Origin: an uncultured Eubacteriales bacterium
Lineage (GTDB): Bacteria > Bacillota > Clostridia > Oscillospirales > Acutalibacteraceae
Direction of reading: 5' to 3'
DNA length: 5,826 nucleotides
Assembly: GCA_900317795.1 (NCBI GenBank)
Contig: ONIF01000129.1
Span: forward strand, 1 to 5,826
In this document: one piece after another, positions 5,811-5,826 of the stretch
Position numbering within the stretch: position 1 is the first letter of the stretch
How the letters are laid out: every line of letters begins with the position of its first letter
The notes under the pieces: model-generated
Database searches by the model: none
Told to the model about the DNA's origin: nothing
The model's input: the letters and a program-made list of their open reading frames with translations, nothing else
Made by a program: the position numbers and the translations under genes

Positions 5811-5826
5811 ATGACAGTTGAGAGAA
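5811..5826 (+). CDS. Start of an unidentified gene, cut by the right edge
   Basis: An ATG at 5811 opens a frame (Met-Thr-Val-Glu-Arg) that reaches the end of the window. GGAG at 5797-5800, within GGAGTGAG, lies ten bases upstream, a slightly long spacing, and a plausible promoter stands before it. Only five residues are visible, so no function can be given. It would be divergent from nrdR. Confidence 0.55.

Noticed and set aside
5629..5814. 61-codon plus-strand open frame in the nrdR upstream region
   Set aside because: It starts inside the nrdR promoter, has AT-driven Phe/Asn/Ile composition and no ribosome binding site, and overlaps the more plausible start at 5811.
1..5826. CRISPR array, tRNA, rRNA, insertion sequence, phage or toxin-antitoxin genes
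   Set aside because: I looked for evenly spaced repeats, cloverleaf-like sequence, transposase or integrase motifs and small paired genes on both strands and saw none.

Overview
The window looks like chromosomal DNA from a low-GC Gram-positive of the class Clostridia, most likely a Ruminococcus- or Eubacterium-like gut or rumen relative. I base this on AT-rich intergenic DNA, strong AGGAGG-type ribosome binding sites, sigma-A-like promoters, a sporulation gene (spoIIIAH), an NrdR repressor and two secreted proteins of a style common in Oscillospiraceae. The placement is an inference, because no rRNA or other taxonomic marker is present.

Layout from left to right. Positions 1-445 (+) hold the 3' part of spoIIIAH, normally the last gene of the spoIIIA operon, closed by a hairpin terminator at 464-498. 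Next is a 160-base intergenic stretch with a perfect 26-base palindrome and a sigma-A-type promoter. It drives a monocistronic gene at 662-2401 (+) for a secreted multidomain protein: signal peptide, C39-like papain-fold cysteine peptidase domain, bacterial SH3 domain, and three 92-residue beta-sandwich repeats of the triple-tyrosine type. A strong terminator follows at 2420-2451. A second monocistronic gene at 2591-4261 (+) has its own extended -10 promoter. It encodes a lipoprotein with three PASTA domains, no kinase, and a C-terminal domain of about 265 residues that I do not recognise. It meets the opposite-strand operon at a strong hairpin at 4267-4307.

On the minus strand, nrdR (5132-5587) and an amidohydrolase-family TIM-barrel metal hydrolase (4306-5118) form a tight two-gene operon. 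The promoter lies at 5632-5660, and the hydrolase ribosome binding site overlaps the nrdR stop codon. A divergent gene on the plus strand starts at 5811, with its own promoter, and runs off the right edge.

The two large plus-strand genes both encode exported proteins likely to act at the cell surface or cell wall (SH3b and PASTA domains are typical wall-binding modules). Each has its own promoter and terminator, so the sequence does not show that they are one pathway. NrdR represses ribonucleotide reductase genes, and the hydrolase has no obvious link to it beyond co-transcription. No CRISPR array, tRNA, rRNA, transposase or phage gene was seen. I found no clear new defence or mobile system. 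The least ordinary items are the kinase-less PASTA lipoprotein, the peptidase/SH3b/triple-repeat protein and the palindrome in front of the latter.
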